DNA of 64,000 nucleotides from Mollicutes bacterium (GCA_003551005.1 PULR01000039.1:29892-93891); one strand, 5' to 3'; shown: positions 26,948 through 41,229, counted from the first letter of the stretch. Notes: a model not told the origin generated them from the letters alone. A program made the numbers and translations.

Positions 26948-26976
26948 TTGTTTTTCAAGGCCCTCTAGTGTATAAT
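26948..26976 (+). promoter_or_regulatory. Promoter of the S4 protein-recF-gyrB-gyrA operon
   Basis: TTGTTT (26948-26953) and TATAAT (26971-26976) with a 17-base spacer, about 40 bases before the S4 gene start. Confidence 0.72.
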
Positions 26977-27016
26977 TACACATAGTTTATTATATATATA
27001 AGAAAGAGTGGTCAAC

Positions 27017-27227
27017 ATGCGGACGGTCCGCATACACACGGAACATATCACGCTCGGACAGTTCTTGAAGTATGCAAACATCATCGCTACCGGCGGAGAA
27101 GCGAAGGCAATCCTTCAAGAAGGACTGGTCCGGGTGGATGGAAACAAGGAGAGACGCCGAGGCAGGAAACTCTATCCGGGAATGCGGGTGGACGTCGACG
27201 GCCTCGGTTCTTATCGGGTCGAAAGCG

Positions 27228-27235
<8 letters not shown>
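27017..27235 (+). CDS. yaaA: S4-domain RNA-binding protein, YaaA/RlbA type
   Basis: A 72-residue protein made of one S4 RNA-binding fold: ITLGQFLKYANIIATGGEAK, then LVRVDGNKERRRGRKLYPGMRV. In Bacilli this small gene always lies between dnaN and recF, and a role in ribosome assembly has been proposed. I take ATG 27017, 5-6 bases after AAGAGTGG; the GTG at 27008 is in frame but has no ribosome binding site. Its last 8 bases overlap recF. Confidence 0.9.
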
Positions 27236-30210
<2,975 letters not shown>

Positions 30211-30223
30211 GAGCGATCAAACT

Positions 30224-32841
<2,618 letters not shown>

Positions 32842-32845
<4 letters not shown>

Positions 32846-32870
32846 CAACCCGGCTGGACTCTGCTACACT
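32842..32870 (+). promoter_or_regulatory. Promoter of the serS T-box transcript
   Basis: TTGACA (32842-32847) and extended -10 TGCTACACT (32862-32870) with a 17-base spacer. The -35 overlaps the gyrA stop codon. Confidence 0.8.
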
Positions 32871-32876
32871 CAAAGT

Positions 32877-33094
32877 AACCTGAAAGCGACGATGGGGACA
32901 AGTAGCACAGCGAACCTCAAAGAGAGCCGGAGGCGCTGAGATCCGGTAGGAACCGTGTGTGAAATCCACCCCGGAGTGGAAGCGAACCTTCCCGGTAGGA
33001 ACCGTTACCTTCCTTCCAAGTGGGCGCAAGATGTGCCAATGAGGGTGGCAACGCGGGTTATAACGCCCGTCCCTGGCTGGGACGGGCTTTTTTT
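32877..33094 (+). promoter_or_regulatory. T-box riboswitch controlling serS
   Basis: An mRNA leader that senses uncharged tRNA-Ser and allows transcription into serS. It has the T-box core AGGGTGGCAACGCGGG (33042-33057), stem I features (the AGTAG element near 32901 and a distal loop AGGCGCTGAGA near 32931), and a terminator stem GCCCGTCCC/GGGACGGGC (33065-33087) with seven Ts. A likely Ser specifier is AGC at 32981-32983 before GAACC, but I could not fold stem I fully, so the codon is tentative. Confidence 0.93.
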
Positions 33095-33149
33095 ATTCAA
33101 TTGAAACACGGGCCTCGGCAGAGCCGACGCCGAAACAGGAGGAATTTGT

Positions 33150-34439
33150 ATGCTGGATTTGAAGTATGTACGGGAGAACATCGACACGGTGATTGAACGA
33201 TTGAACAAACGGGGGGAAAATTACAGCCATCTCAGAGAGCTCCTCTCGCTGGATTCCAAGCGACGTAGCCTGATACAGGACATCGAGGAGCGCAAGGCGA
33301 GGCGCAACGAGCTCAGTCGCAAGATCGGGGAGTACAAGCGTGAAGGAAAGGACGCAGAGGAATTGATACGAACCGTCGAGAGCGACAAGGAGCAGATCAA
33401 GCAGCTTGACGCCGAGCGCGACCGCATCGAGCGCGACATCGAGAACCGCCTGCTGGACACCCCGAACCTTCCGCATGCGGATATCCCGGTGGGCGTTGAC
33501 GACAGCGAGAACGTCGAAATCCGGCGCGGCGGCGAACAGCCTGCGTTTACTTTCGAGCCCAAACCGCACTGGGAGGTCGGTGAGCAGCTCGACATCCTGG
33601 ATTTCGAGCGCGCTTCGAAAGTGGCGACCGGGCGGTTCGTGGTCTATAAGGGTCTCGGAGCACGACTGGAGCGCGCGCTGATCAACTTCATGATGGACCG
33701 GCATGCCAATCAGGGCGGATATGAGGAGATGCTGCTGCCCTACATCGTCAATGAACAATCGATGACGGCGACCGGACAACTGCCGAAGTTCGCCGATGAC
33801 GCCTTCAAGCTGGTTGATGAACGAGGGTTGTATCTGAATCCGACAGCCGAAGTCCCGGGTATCAATTTGCACCGGGATGAGATTCTCGACATGCAGACCC
33901 TGCCAAGACGCTACGTCGCGTTCACGACCGCGTTCCGCCAGGAAGCCGGCAGCGCCGGACGCGATACGCGCGGCATCATCCGCCAGCATCAGTTCAACAA
34001 GGTCGAACTCTTGAAGTTCACCACGCCCGAGACATCCTATGAAGAGCTTGAGAAGATGCTGAACGATAGCGAGGCGATCCTCAAGGATCTCGAGCTTCCC
34101 TATCGGGTAGTCGAGATCTGTTCCGGCGATCTGGGTTTCTCGATGGCCAAGACCTACGACATCGAGGTACATCTGCCTTCCTTTGATACGTACCGCGAAA
34201 TCAGCAGCGTATCCAACGCCGAGGCCTTCCAGGCGCGACGCGGAAACATCCGCTTCCGCAGAGACAAGAAAGCCAAGCCTGAATATCTGCACACGCTCAA
34301 CGGCTCCGGCGTCGCGGTGGGCCGGACCGTCGTGGCCATTCTCGAGAATTTCCAGCAGTCGGACGGCTCCGTAAGCGTGCCGAGAGCGCTGCAGCCTTAT
34401 ATGGGGACCGAACTCTTGAAAAAGGATGATGATGAATGA
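33150..34439 (+). CDS. serS: Seryl-tRNA synthetase
   Basis: A class II synthetase that charges tRNA-Ser. The 429-residue product has the N-terminal coiled-coil arm (residues ~30-100, DIEERKARRNELSRKIGEYK), motif 2 FRQEAGSAGRDTRG with HQFNKVEL, and motif 3 LNGSGVAVGRTVVAILENFQ. AGGAGG lies 8 bases before the ATG. It is governed by the T-box upstream and coupled by ATGA to the aminopeptidase gene. Confidence 0.98.
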   Translation: MLDLKYVRENIDTVIERLNKRGENYSHLRELLSLDSKRRSLIQDIEERKARRNELSRKIGEYKREGKDAEELIRTVESDKEQIKQLDAERDRIERDIENRLLDTPNLPHADIPVGVDDSENVEIRRGGEQPAFTFEPKPHWEVGEQLDILDFERASKVATGRFVVYKGLGARLERALINFMMDRHANQGGYEEMLLPYIVNEQSMTATGQLPKFADDAFKLVDERGLYLNPTAEVPGINLHRDEILDMQTLPRRYVAFTTAFRQEAGSAGRDTRGIIRQHQFNKVELLKFTTPETSYEELEKMLNDSEAILKDLELPYRVVEICSGDLGFSMAKTYDIEVHLPSFDTYREISSVSNAEAFQARRGNIRFRRDKKAKPEYLHTLNGSGVAVGRTVVAILENFQQSDGSVSVPRALQPYMGTELLKKDDDE

Positions 34440-35785
34440 TCGAACAGAAGGCTTTCGACCTCGAATCCGAAAAGAAACCGCTGCTTGTCTTCGAAGGCGA
34501 CAGCGGCACCTATCGGAACCTCGCAAAGCAACTCGGTATTGAAGCGGAGATTGAAGAGGCAGTGACGAGCGTCCCCACGCTTGGCAAGCTTGCAAGCCCC
34601 AAGGTCCACATCGTTTCCCGGTCGGTCTTCGACGACGAACAGAAGCGAAAGGATGCCTTCAAAAGCATTCAATCACTCGAAGGCAGCGTACTCGCCTTGA
34701 TCGATACCCTGCCCCGGTCCCATCAAGCCGACTGGGTCGAACAGCTTTTCCGGGCGGGCTATCGGTTCACAACGTTCAAAAGCGAAGAAGCGGACGTCCT
34801 TTACTACTATCCGGGCGAGGCGGACCCGGCTCAGGTTGAAGAAGGCGCCGCCTATGGCGAAGCGATAAACAAAGCCAGGGACCTGATCAATACCCCCTAC
34901 AGCCATCTCAACGCGACGGATCTCGCAGAATACGCAGAGTCACTGACCGCCTATGCGAACGTCGAGGTCGAGGTGCTGGACAAAGAGGCGTGTGAACAGC
35001 TCGGCATGGGCGCCTTCCTCGGGGTCAACGCCGGAAGCAAGCATCCGCCCAGGCTGATTCGTGTCGCTTATCGAAACGGAGGCGGGACGCCCCCGACCGC
35101 TCTTGTCGGCAAGGGGATCATGTACGATACCGGTGGCTACAGCCTCAAAAGCGTCCAGGGGATGCCGGGCATGAAGATGGACATGGGCGGCGCGGCTAGC
35201 GTGCTGGCCGCCATGGAAGCCATCGCACGGCTCGGACGCGAAACGAACGTCGATGCTGTCGTGGCCGCGACCGACAACCGGATCGGCGACGATGCCCACG
35301 TGCCGGACGATGTTTTGAAAAGTGCAGCCGGCAAGACCATCGAGATTATCTCGACGGATGCCGAAGGAAGGCTGCCCCTCGCGGATGCTGTGTGGTTCGC
35401 TAAAGAGCGTGGAGCCGAGCGGATCATCGACGTCGCGACCCTCACGGGCGCGGTCGTGGGTGCGCTCGGAAAGCATCACGTCGGGGCGTTCTCCAACGAT
35501 GACGACTTTTATGAGGCCTTCCGTCGCACGGCCGAAAACAACCGCGAGAAGATCTGGCGGCTCCCTGTCGATGAAGCGCACCATGAAACCTTGAAAAGCA
35601 AGGTCGCCGACATCAAGAACAGTGGCGGCCGTCCGGCGGCTGCCAGTCTCGCGGCTGCGTTCATTGAGACCTTCGTGGGGGAGACGCCCTGGATCCACCT
35701 GGATATTGCCGGGACGGCTTTCGAGGACAAGGTTGGGGCGACCGGCGTCATGGTCAAGTCGCTGGCCGACCATTTCCGTGGTTGA
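34436..35785 (+). CDS. pepA: M17 leucyl aminopeptidase family protein
   Basis: A two-metal cytosolic aminopeptidase removing N-terminal residues from peptides. The 449-residue product has an N-terminal macro-like domain and a C-terminal catalytic domain with VGKGIMYDTGGYSLK (metal/active-site Lys and Asp), MKMDMGGAASV and STDAEGRLPLAD. The last is usually NTDAEGRL, so Asn is replaced by Ser here; the metal-binding Asp and Glu and the catalytic Arg remain. It overlaps serS by four bases, so the T-box may also set its expression. A strong terminator follows. Confidence 0.92.
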   Translation: MIEQKAFDLESEKKPLLVFEGDSGTYRNLAKQLGIEAEIEEAVTSVPTLGKLASPKVHIVSRSVFDDEQKRKDAFKSIQSLEGSVLALIDTLPRSHQADWVEQLFRAGYRFTTFKSEEADVLYYYPGEADPAQVEEGAAYGEAINKARDLINTPYSHLNATDLAEYAESLTAYANVEVEVLDKEACEQLGMGAFLGVNAGSKHPPRLIRVAYRNGGGTPPTALVGKGIMYDTGGYSLKSVQGMPGMKMDMGGAASVLAAMEAIARLGRETNVDAVVAATDNRIGDDAHVPDDVLKSAAGKTIEIISTDAEGRLPLADAVWFAKERGAERIIDVATLTGAVVGALGKHHVGAFSNDDDFYEAFRRTAENNREKIWRLPVDEAHHETLKSKVADIKNSGGRPAAASLAAAFIETFVGETPWIHLDIAGTAFEDKVGATGVMVKSLADHFRG

Positions 35786-35804
35786 ACCATTTGACGGAGT
35801 TATC

Positions 35805-35841
35805 AAAAAGGACGCCTGCATATCCTGCAGGCGTCCTTTTT
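35805..35841. terminator. Bidirectional terminator after the M17 peptidase gene
   Basis: A perfect 16-bp stem AAAAAGGACGCCTGCA/TGCAGGCGTCCTTTTT with a TATCC loop between convergent genes. Confidence 0.92.
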
Positions 35842-35865
35842 ATGGAAAGATTCCTCCCGAGCTCA

Positions 35866-36285
35866 CTAATCAAGGGCATCGACGATGGCCTCGCGCACGG
35901 CTTGATAGTCAGCTTCAGAAAGGTCTTGCTGGTTATCTTCTGTTTGCAGCACCATGCCATCATCCTCATACCTGGGAATCAGGTGGATGTGGAAATGGAA
36001 GACGGATTGAAGCGGCTTGTCGTTGTTGTTGATGACGTTGATTCCGATGGGGTCGAACGCTTTTTTCAAGGCGTTCGCCAGTTTCGGGACACGAGCGAAT
36101 ACGGTCTTCGCAGTGGCTTCGTCGATGTCATGGATGTTACGGACATGTCGTTTAGGGACGATCAAGGTGTGGCCTTTCGTTCCTTGTGTGATGTCAAGAA
36201 ATGCATAGGTCTCCTCGTCTTCATAAACTTTGTGCGAGGGGATCTCACCCGCGATGATCTTGCAGAAGATGCAATCCATGTTCAT
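35866..36285 (-). CDS. HIT family nucleotide-binding hydrolase
   Basis: A 139-residue histidine-triad protein, likely a nucleoside phosphoramidate or dinucleotide hydrolase. It has the N-terminal CIFCKIIAGEIPS, LIVPKRHV and the active-site triad HFHIHLIPR (about residues 96-104). Its Cys pair CIFC may bind zinc. It is of usual Hit/HinT length with a short C-terminal helix. Its ATG overlaps the upstream phosphatase stop (ATGA), so the two are coupled. The natural substrate is not evident. Confidence 0.92.
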   Translation of the reverse strand: MNMDCIFCKIIAGEIPSHKVYEDEETYAFLDITQGTKGHTLIVPKRHVRNIHDIDEATAKTVFARVPKLANALKKAFDPIGINVINNNDKPLQSVFHFHIHLIPRYEDDGMVLQTEDNQQDLSEADYQAVREAIVDALD

Positions 36286-36974
36286 TCCTCCTTTACTTGG
36301 TTAGGGCTCCCACCGTCTGAAGCATCGACGATGGGAATGAGGTCGGACATTCTCGTGAGCATGTAATCCGGATCGACCGCTTCCAGGGCCGCTGCTCCCT
36401 TGATGCTCCATGAGACACCGGCGCTTTCGATGCCGGCGCGTTTGCCAGCCAGCACGTCGCTTGGGTTGTCGCCCACCATGAGACTTCGATTCGTCCCTTC
36501 TAAGCGGGATCGGGCCAGGAACACACTTTCCGGGTCCGGCTTGGGATTGGACACGTCGTCAAGGCCGACGACGACCTCGAAGAAATCATCCAGACCGAGA
36601 TGTTCGATGCTGGGTTGTGCGGATGTCTTGAACTTAGTGGTCACGATCGCCAGGGCCACTCCCCGGTCCTTCAGGGCCTTAAGGGTCTTCCGGGTTTCTG
36701 GATAAAGCGTGATGAGCGCTTTTTCATTCTCCCGGTAGTAGGACATGTAGGTGTCCATGGCCGCCTGGATAAGCTCCGGGTCGTCCGTGCAGCTGGCGAA
36801 CGTCGTCTCCAGCGAGGTGCCGATGGTGTCGATAATGCCGCTGCGGGTGAACCGCACCCAGGGGAAATGCGTGGCATAGGTGTGTTCGTAGCTGCGGATG
36901 ATGATTTCATTGGAATCCACAATCGTGCCGTCAAGGTCGAAAAGGACGGAGTCAATGCCGGCCATGTCGATCAC
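36282..36974 (-). CDS. ppaX: HAD-superfamily phosphatase, PpaX-like
   Basis: A 230-residue haloacid-dehalogenase hydrolase. Motif I DLDGTIVDS (residues 13-21), motif II VTTKFK, motif III NPKPDP and motif IV MVGDNPSDVLAGK are intact. The stretches SNEIIIRSYEHT and VSWSIKGAAAL with DPDYML resemble B. subtilis PpaX, a pyrophosphatase working on PPi from HPr-Ser-P dephosphorylation, but a phosphoglycolate phosphatase is the alternative. It is transcribed with the HIT gene and divergent from pta. Confidence 0.82.
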   Translation of the reverse strand: MIDMAGIDSVLFDLDGTIVDSNEIIIRSYEHTYATHFPWVRFTRSGIIDTIGTSLETTFASCTDDPELIQAAMDTYMSYYRENEKALITLYPETRKTLKALKDRGVALAIVTTKFKTSAQPSIEHLGLDDFFEVVVGLDDVSNPKPDPESVFLARSRLEGTNRSLMVGDNPSDVLAGKRAGIESAGVSWSIKGAAALEAVDPDYMLTRMSDLIPIVDASDGGSPNQVKEE

Positions 36975-37022
36975 CTCTTCTTATTCTAACACGAACCCTA
37001 TCGGGGCACCACCTGAAAACAA

Positions 37023-37051
37023 TTGTAAAATGGCTCCAATTGTATTAAAAT
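37023..37051 (+). promoter_or_regulatory. Promoter of pta, with CAATTGTA repeats
   Basis: TTGTAA (37023-37028) and TAAAAT (37046-37051) with a 17-base spacer. CAATTGTA occurs at 37020-37027 and 37037-37044, covering the -35 and the spacer, and could be an operator. Confidence 0.6.
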
Positions 37052-37077
37052 GGGCTTGACAAAGGAGAGTGATCAGA

Positions 37078-38028
37078 ATGTCAGTCATTGATACGTTGAA
37101 AGCCAGGATCAAAGGCAAAGCGATTCGCATCGTCTTCCCCGAAGGTGCGGATGAAAGGATCGTCCAGGCTGCCTCCCAGTTATCCACAGAAGGACTCGTC
37201 GAACCCATCGTGCTCAGCGAAACTCCTACCGATGTTTCATCGGGGGATTTCCAGGTGGTCAACCCAAAGGAAAGCGACCTGTACAACACATTCGTGCAGG
37301 CGCTCGTTGAGCGCCGCGCGGGGAAGTGCACCTACGAACAGGCCGAAGAGCTAATCAAGAAACCGAATTACTTCGGAACGATGATGGTCTACATGGGGTA
37401 TGCCGAAGGTCTGGTCAGCGGCGCCGCCCACTCGACGGGTGATACGGTCCGCCCGGCCCTGCAGATTATCAAGATGAAACCCGGCCTTTCGAAGACATTC
37501 GGGTATTTTCTGATGGTCCGTGATGACGAAAAGTATATCATGGGCGACTGTGCCATTAATCCCAGTCCCGAGTCGAAAGACCTCGCCGAATTTTCCATCG
37601 AGGCAGCGAAGGCCGCCAGCATGTTCGGTATCGACCCCAAGGTCGCCCTGCTTTCTTTCTCGACTAATGGAAGCGCGGATGCCGAAGAAGCCGAGAAAGT
37701 CCGGAAAGCTGTGAAACTCGCAAAGAAGAAAGACAGCGGATTCACGATCGACGGTGAAATGCAGTTTGATGCAGCCTTTGTCGAGGGCGTCGCGAAGAAG
37801 AAATTCCCCGACAGTCCCGTTGCGGGACAGGCCAATACGTTCATTTTCCCGGATCTGAACTCAGGCAACATCGGCTACAAGATGGTGCAGCGTCTTGCCG
37901 GTTTTGAAGCCATGGGTCCCATCCTTGCGGGATTGAACAAGCCCGTCAACGATCTTTCGCGGGGCTGTTCCTCCGAAGACGCCTACAACACCGCCATCAT
38001 CACCGCGGCTCAGAGTGTGATGGAATGA
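37078..38028 (+). CDS. pta: Phosphate acetyltransferase
   Basis: Converts acetyl-CoA and phosphate to acetyl phosphate, giving ATP through acetate kinase (not in the window). The 316-residue single-domain enzyme has IVFPEGADERI, NYFGTMMVYMGYAEGLVSGAAHSTGDTVRPALQ (split by the signature GLVSGA), MGDCAINPSP, LLSFSTNGSA and the C-terminal IFPDLNSGNIGYKMVQRLAG. I use ATG 37078, 10 bases after GGAG; GTG 37069 is in frame but sits on the ribosome binding site. Points to mixed-acid or acetate fermentation. Confidence 0.96.
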   Translation: MSVIDTLKARIKGKAIRIVFPEGADERIVQAASQLSTEGLVEPIVLSETPTDVSSGDFQVVNPKESDLYNTFVQALVERRAGKCTYEQAEELIKKPNYFGTMMVYMGYAEGLVSGAAHSTGDTVRPALQIIKMKPGLSKTFGYFLMVRDDEKYIMGDCAINPSPESKDLAEFSIEAAKAASMFGIDPKVALLSFSTNGSADAEEAEKVRKAVKLAKKKDSGFTIDGEMQFDAAFVEGVAKKKFPDSPVAGQANTFIFPDLNSGNIGYKMVQRLAGFEAMGPILAGLNKPVNDLSRGCSSEDAYNTAIITAAQSVME

Positions 38029-38101
38029 GAAGGTCCGTGTCGACGGGCTTTTTCATTAGCATATCCCGTGTTTCGGAGGCAAGGGGAAGGAGAGGGTATA
38101 G

Positions 38102-39028
38102 ATGGACAGGTGCATAGTCATCTACAACCCGGTCAGCGGGAAACGCCCCTTTGAAACAAACCTGCCGGCAGTGAAACAACGTCTCGCCGCCTACGGCTAT
38201 GAGGTTGATGCGCGCCGCAGCGAACACCCAGGACACATCAGTGAACTGTGTGAACAAGCAGCCCGTGAAAAACCCTCCCTGCTTCTGGTCGCGGGCGGGG
38301 ACGGTACCTTCAACGAATGCATCAACGGCGTACTCCGCAGCGGACTCCGCCCGGAGATTGGCCTGCTCCCCTCGGGAACGTCGAACGACCTGGCGAAATC
38401 CCTCGGACTTCCCAAACAGCTTGAAAAAGCCATAAGATTTGCTGTCGAGGGGCCAAGGGTCGATATGGATGTTGTGGAGACAAAGAACGGTTATTTTACC
38501 TATGTGGCCGCCATCGGCAGTTATGTCCACATCAGTTATTCGACTTCGGATAAACTGAAAGAACGGATTGGATACCTTGCCTATATCGTCTCCGGCATTC
38601 GTCAGTTCTTCTTCCTGAGAAAGGTGCGCGCGGAAGTACACCACGCCGCCGGCGTCGAAAAAGGTCGTTATTCGTTGTTGATGCTTGTGAACTCCAAGCG
38701 TGTCGCCGGCTTCAACATCATCAACCGCCCCGTCCTCGATGACGGCAAGCTCGACATCCTGCTTTTTCGGCATGTGCCGTTTTTGAACAACTTGCTTTTC
38801 GCCATCGCCTTCCTGCTATCGCCGACTCTAGTGCCCGGCATCAAGCGAGTTTCCAGCGATCAGGTTAATATCCTCACGGACAGTCCCTACCGATGGACGG
38901 TCGATGGTGAAGCCGGCATGACAGGTAAAGCTTCTTTCCGTGTCCTCCAACAGGCTGTCAGAATCGCGATCAACCCACGTCGGCGCACCTATTTTCGCAA
39001 TCAACGTTCGAAAGGCGGCCAATCATGA
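38102..39028 (+). CDS. Diacylglycerol kinase-family lipid kinase (YegS/DagK type)
   Basis: A 308-residue kinase of the DAGK catalytic family. It has the N-terminal IYNPVSGKRP, the nucleotide-binding GGDGTFNECINGV (about residues 66-78), LLPSGTSNDLAKSLGLP and a C-terminal beta-sandwich with VDGEAG. Bacterial relatives phosphorylate diacylglycerol (DgkB) or other lipids. No membrane segment is obvious, as is typical. Its end overlaps the rsmA start by ATGA, so it is cotranscribed with rsmA and probably ispE. The substrate is not proven by sequence. Confidence 0.9.
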   Translation: MDRCIVIYNPVSGKRPFETNLPAVKQRLAAYGYEVDARRSEHPGHISELCEQAAREKPSLLLVAGGDGTFNECINGVLRSGLRPEIGLLPSGTSNDLAKSLGLPKQLEKAIRFAVEGPRVDMDVVETKNGYFTYVAAIGSYVHISYSTSDKLKERIGYLAYIVSGIRQFFFLRKVRAEVHHAAGVEKGRYSLLMLVNSKRVAGFNIINRPVLDDGKLDILLFRHVPFLNNLLFAIAFLLSPTLVPGIKRVSSDQVNILTDSPYRWTVDGEAGMTGKASFRVLQQAVRIAINPRRRTYFRNQRSKGGQS

Positions 39029-39882
39029 GCGCGACCCGCAATCGTGTGAGGAGCTTGATCGACCGCCACGGATTGAGACTGAAGAAGAAATTAGGACAGA
39101 ATTTCCTCATCGACGATGCAATCATCCGGAAGATTGTCGATGCTGCGGACATCACCTCAGACTCGCTGGTTGTTGAAATCGGACCGGGCGTGGGGAACAT
39201 GACGACCTATCTGCTTGAAAGGGCGGGCCATGTCCTGGCCTATGAAGTCGACCGGGATTTAGCCTCGGTGCTGCAGAATGAATTCGAAGAGCACCCGCGA
39301 CTCACCTTGATTGTCGATGATGTGCTGAAACGCCGTCTCGATGACGATCTCGAGAAGCTTTTAAACTCGTTCGAAGAGGTGGTCGTGGTAGCGAACCTTC
39401 CTTATTACATCACCACGCCCTTCCTGATGAAAGCCCTGGAGGAGGCGCGCCACATAGACCGTTATATCCTTACACTGCAACTGGAAGTTGCGAAACGCCT
39501 CACCGCTGAGAAAGGTTCGAAAGATTACAACGCGCTCAGCGTCATCATACATCATCTGACAGATCCGCAGTTTCTCTTCTCTATTTCGCAACATGTCTTT
39601 CTACCGAAACCCGAGGTCAAAAGCGGTGTCATCCACCTCGATGTCCGATCGGATCATGTCCCAGCCGAACTCGAAACGTTTTTCGATTTCGTGCGTACCA
39701 GCTTCAAGCAGCGTCGCAAGACGCTGCTCAACAACCTTCACAAGGGTTATGCGATTCCCAAGGATTCGCTTCAGAACTTTCTGCAGAAGCAGGGACTGGA
39801 TCCTCGGGTCCGTGCTGAAAGCTTATCCCCGACAGACTTGAAGAAGTTGGCGGACGCATTCGTTGAATACTTCTTCAGCTGA
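39025..39882 (+). CDS. rsmA: 16S rRNA dimethyladenosine transferase
   Basis: Dimethylates two adjacent adenines near the 3' end of 16S rRNA (KsgA). The 285-residue product has KKLGQNFLIDD, the SAM-binding VVEIGPGVGNMTTYLL (about residues 52-67), the catalytic NLPYYITTPFL and a C-terminal domain with RTSFKQRRKTLLNNL. It is coupled by ATGA to the lipid kinase and followed after 29 bases by ispE, a pairing also found in Bacilli. Confidence 0.97.
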   Translation: MSATRNRVRSLIDRHGLRLKKKLGQNFLIDDAIIRKIVDAADITSDSLVVEIGPGVGNMTTYLLERAGHVLAYEVDRDLASVLQNEFEEHPRLTLIVDDVLKRRLDDDLEKLLNSFEEVVVVANLPYYITTPFLMKALEEARHIDRYILTLQLEVAKRLTAEKGSKDYNALSVIIHHLTDPQFLFSISQHVFLPKPEVKSGVIHLDVRSDHVPAELETFFDFVRTSFKQRRKTLLNNLHKGYAIPKDSLQNFLQKQGLDPRVRAESLSPTDLKKLADAFVEYFFS

Positions 39883-39911
39883 TTAACGATAGGGTATAGG
39901 AGGTGGCCGTT

Positions 39912-40763
39912 TTGGGTAGAACCATCAAGGAGAAGGCCCTGGCGAAGATAAATCTGTATCTGAATGTTCTCGGTAAACGAGAAGATCAATACCATGAACT
40001 GGAGATGGTCATGGCGCCTCTCAAGCTCCATGACACCGTCGAGATCCGCAAACGTCAGGATGGAAAGATCATCGTCGAGACGGACGTAGCAGTGACCGAA
40101 CGCATGGAGGATAACATCGCCTACCGGGCCGCCTCGGAATTTCTAAAGAAACGAGGAATCGACAGCGGGGTCGAGATCCGTATTACTAAGCGGATTCCCA
40201 TCGCTGCCGGTCTGGCCGGCGGCAGCGCGGATTGTGGGGCCACCCTCCGGGGATTGAACCGCCTTTTCAAGATCGGCTACTCCCGTGAAGAGCTTGCGGA
40301 CTTCGGGGAGCAATTCGGTGCCGATGTTCCCTATGCCGTCCATCAGAAAATCTGTATCGCCAGGGGGAAGGGTGAAAAACTCTTGTTTCTCGACCGCCGA
40401 CTCCGGCTTCCCACGCTGCTGATCACTCCTGATGTGCAGGTCAGCACGCGGAAGGTCTATGAAACCTTGTCGATGGAAAGGGTCGAACCGGTGAAGATCA
40501 CGAAGATGACGAACGCCATCTACAACTGCAACTTCGATCTACTGGTTCGCGAGCTACACAATGCTCTTGAACCGTTCACGCTCGAGTGTCACGAGGAAGT
40601 CCGTCCCCTTAAAGAGCGTTTGGAGCAGATGGACCTTGAAGGGTATTCGATGAGCGGATCCGGCCCGACGTATTTTATTCTCTCAAAGGACACCGGGCGC
40701 TTGAAAAAGCTTCAAAAAGAACTTGAAGTATACGGCACCACCACCCTGACCCGGATTGTCTGA
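39912..40763 (+). CDS. ispE: 4-diphosphocytidyl-2-C-methyl-D-erythritol kinase
   Basis: A GHMP kinase of the non-mevalonate (MEP) isoprenoid pathway. The 283-residue product has ALAKINLYLNVLGKR, the ATP loop PIAAGLAGGSADCGATLR and the C-terminal YSMSGSGPTYF. I favour the TTG at 39912 because AGGAGGTGG (39899-39906) then lies at normal distance; GTG 39903 is in frame but inside that site. Position after rsmA and before spoVG matches Bacilli. The Glu/Asp-to-Cys in GGSADCGA (usually GGSSDAA) is a small variation in the loop. Confidence 0.95.
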   Translation: MGRTIKEKALAKINLYLNVLGKREDQYHELEMVMAPLKLHDTVEIRKRQDGKIIVETDVAVTERMEDNIAYRAASEFLKKRGIDSGVEIRITKRIPIAAGLAGGSADCGATLRGLNRLFKIGYSREELADFGEQFGADVPYAVHQKICIARGKGEKLLFLDRRLRLPTLLITPDVQVSTRKVYETLSMERVEPVKITKMTNAIYNCNFDLLVRELHNALEPFTLECHEEVRPLKERLEQMDLEGYSMSGSGPTYFILSKDTGRLKKLQKELEVYGTTTLTRIV

Positions 40764-40795
40764 GCTGTCACATGTTCTGCAGATGACAATACTAT

Positions 40796-40824
40796 TTGAA
40801 AACCCTATAACCGTGTGATACAAT
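40796..40824 (+). promoter_or_regulatory. Promoter of spoVG
   Basis: TTGAAA (40796-40801) and TACAAT (40819-40824) with a 17-base spacer and an upstream TG, a strong sigma-A match; it is not a sigma-H type sequence that I recognise. Confidence 0.75.
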
Positions 40825-40866
40825 TAAAAATACAAGAAAAGATACTCTTTGTGGGGTGGAAAACAG

Positions 40867-41229
40867 ATGGAAATTACCGACATCAGGATTAAGAAGTTCG
40901 AAAGCGACAACAGGTTGAAGGCCATTGCGGCCATCACGATCGATGAGTGTTTCGTCGTCCATGAGCTCCGGGTCATCGACGGCAAGGACGGCTTGTTTGT
41001 TGCGATGCCGAGCCGGAAGATGCCCAACGGTGAGTTCAAGGACGTCGCACATCCGATTAACCAGGAGACCCGGGATTACATCGAGGGTGTCGTCATCCGC
41101 GCGTACGAGAATCTTCTCGAAAGCGAAGCTGAAGAAAAAGCTCAAGCTGAACAGACCGAGGAGCAGGAAGACGCCTCCGAGGAGACGGAGGAAGAATCCG
41201 ACACGGAAGCCGAGGAGGCTTCTGAATAG
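40867..41229 (+). CDS. spoVG: SpoVG, nucleic-acid-binding regulator
   Basis: A 120-residue SpoVG protein. Residues 1-84 are the conserved domain (MEITDIRIKKFESDNRLKAI..., VIDGKDGLFVAMPSRK, VAHPINQETRDYIE). The last ~35 residues are a Glu-rich acidic tail, longer than usual. In other Bacillota SpoVG binds DNA or RNA and affects division, virulence or sporulation; no sporulation genes are seen here. ATG 40867 is chosen by homology; GGGGTGG lies before it. It has its own promoter and terminator, so it is monocistronic. Confidence 0.95.
   Translation: MEITDIRIKKFESDNRLKAIAAITIDECFVVHELRVIDGKDGLFVAMPSRKMPNGEFKDVAHPINQETRDYIEGVVIRAYENLLESEAEEKAQAEQTEEQEDASEETEEESDTEAEEASE

Noticed and set aside
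33093-34595. 500-codon open frame on the minus strand
   Set aside because: Antisense to serS and the start of the M17 gene; a shadow with no family features.
37180-37188. Perfect DnaA box TTATCCACA
   Set aside because: It encodes part of a well conserved N-terminal region of pta (Gln-Leu-Ser-Thr), so it may be chance. It is used only for comparison with the origin.
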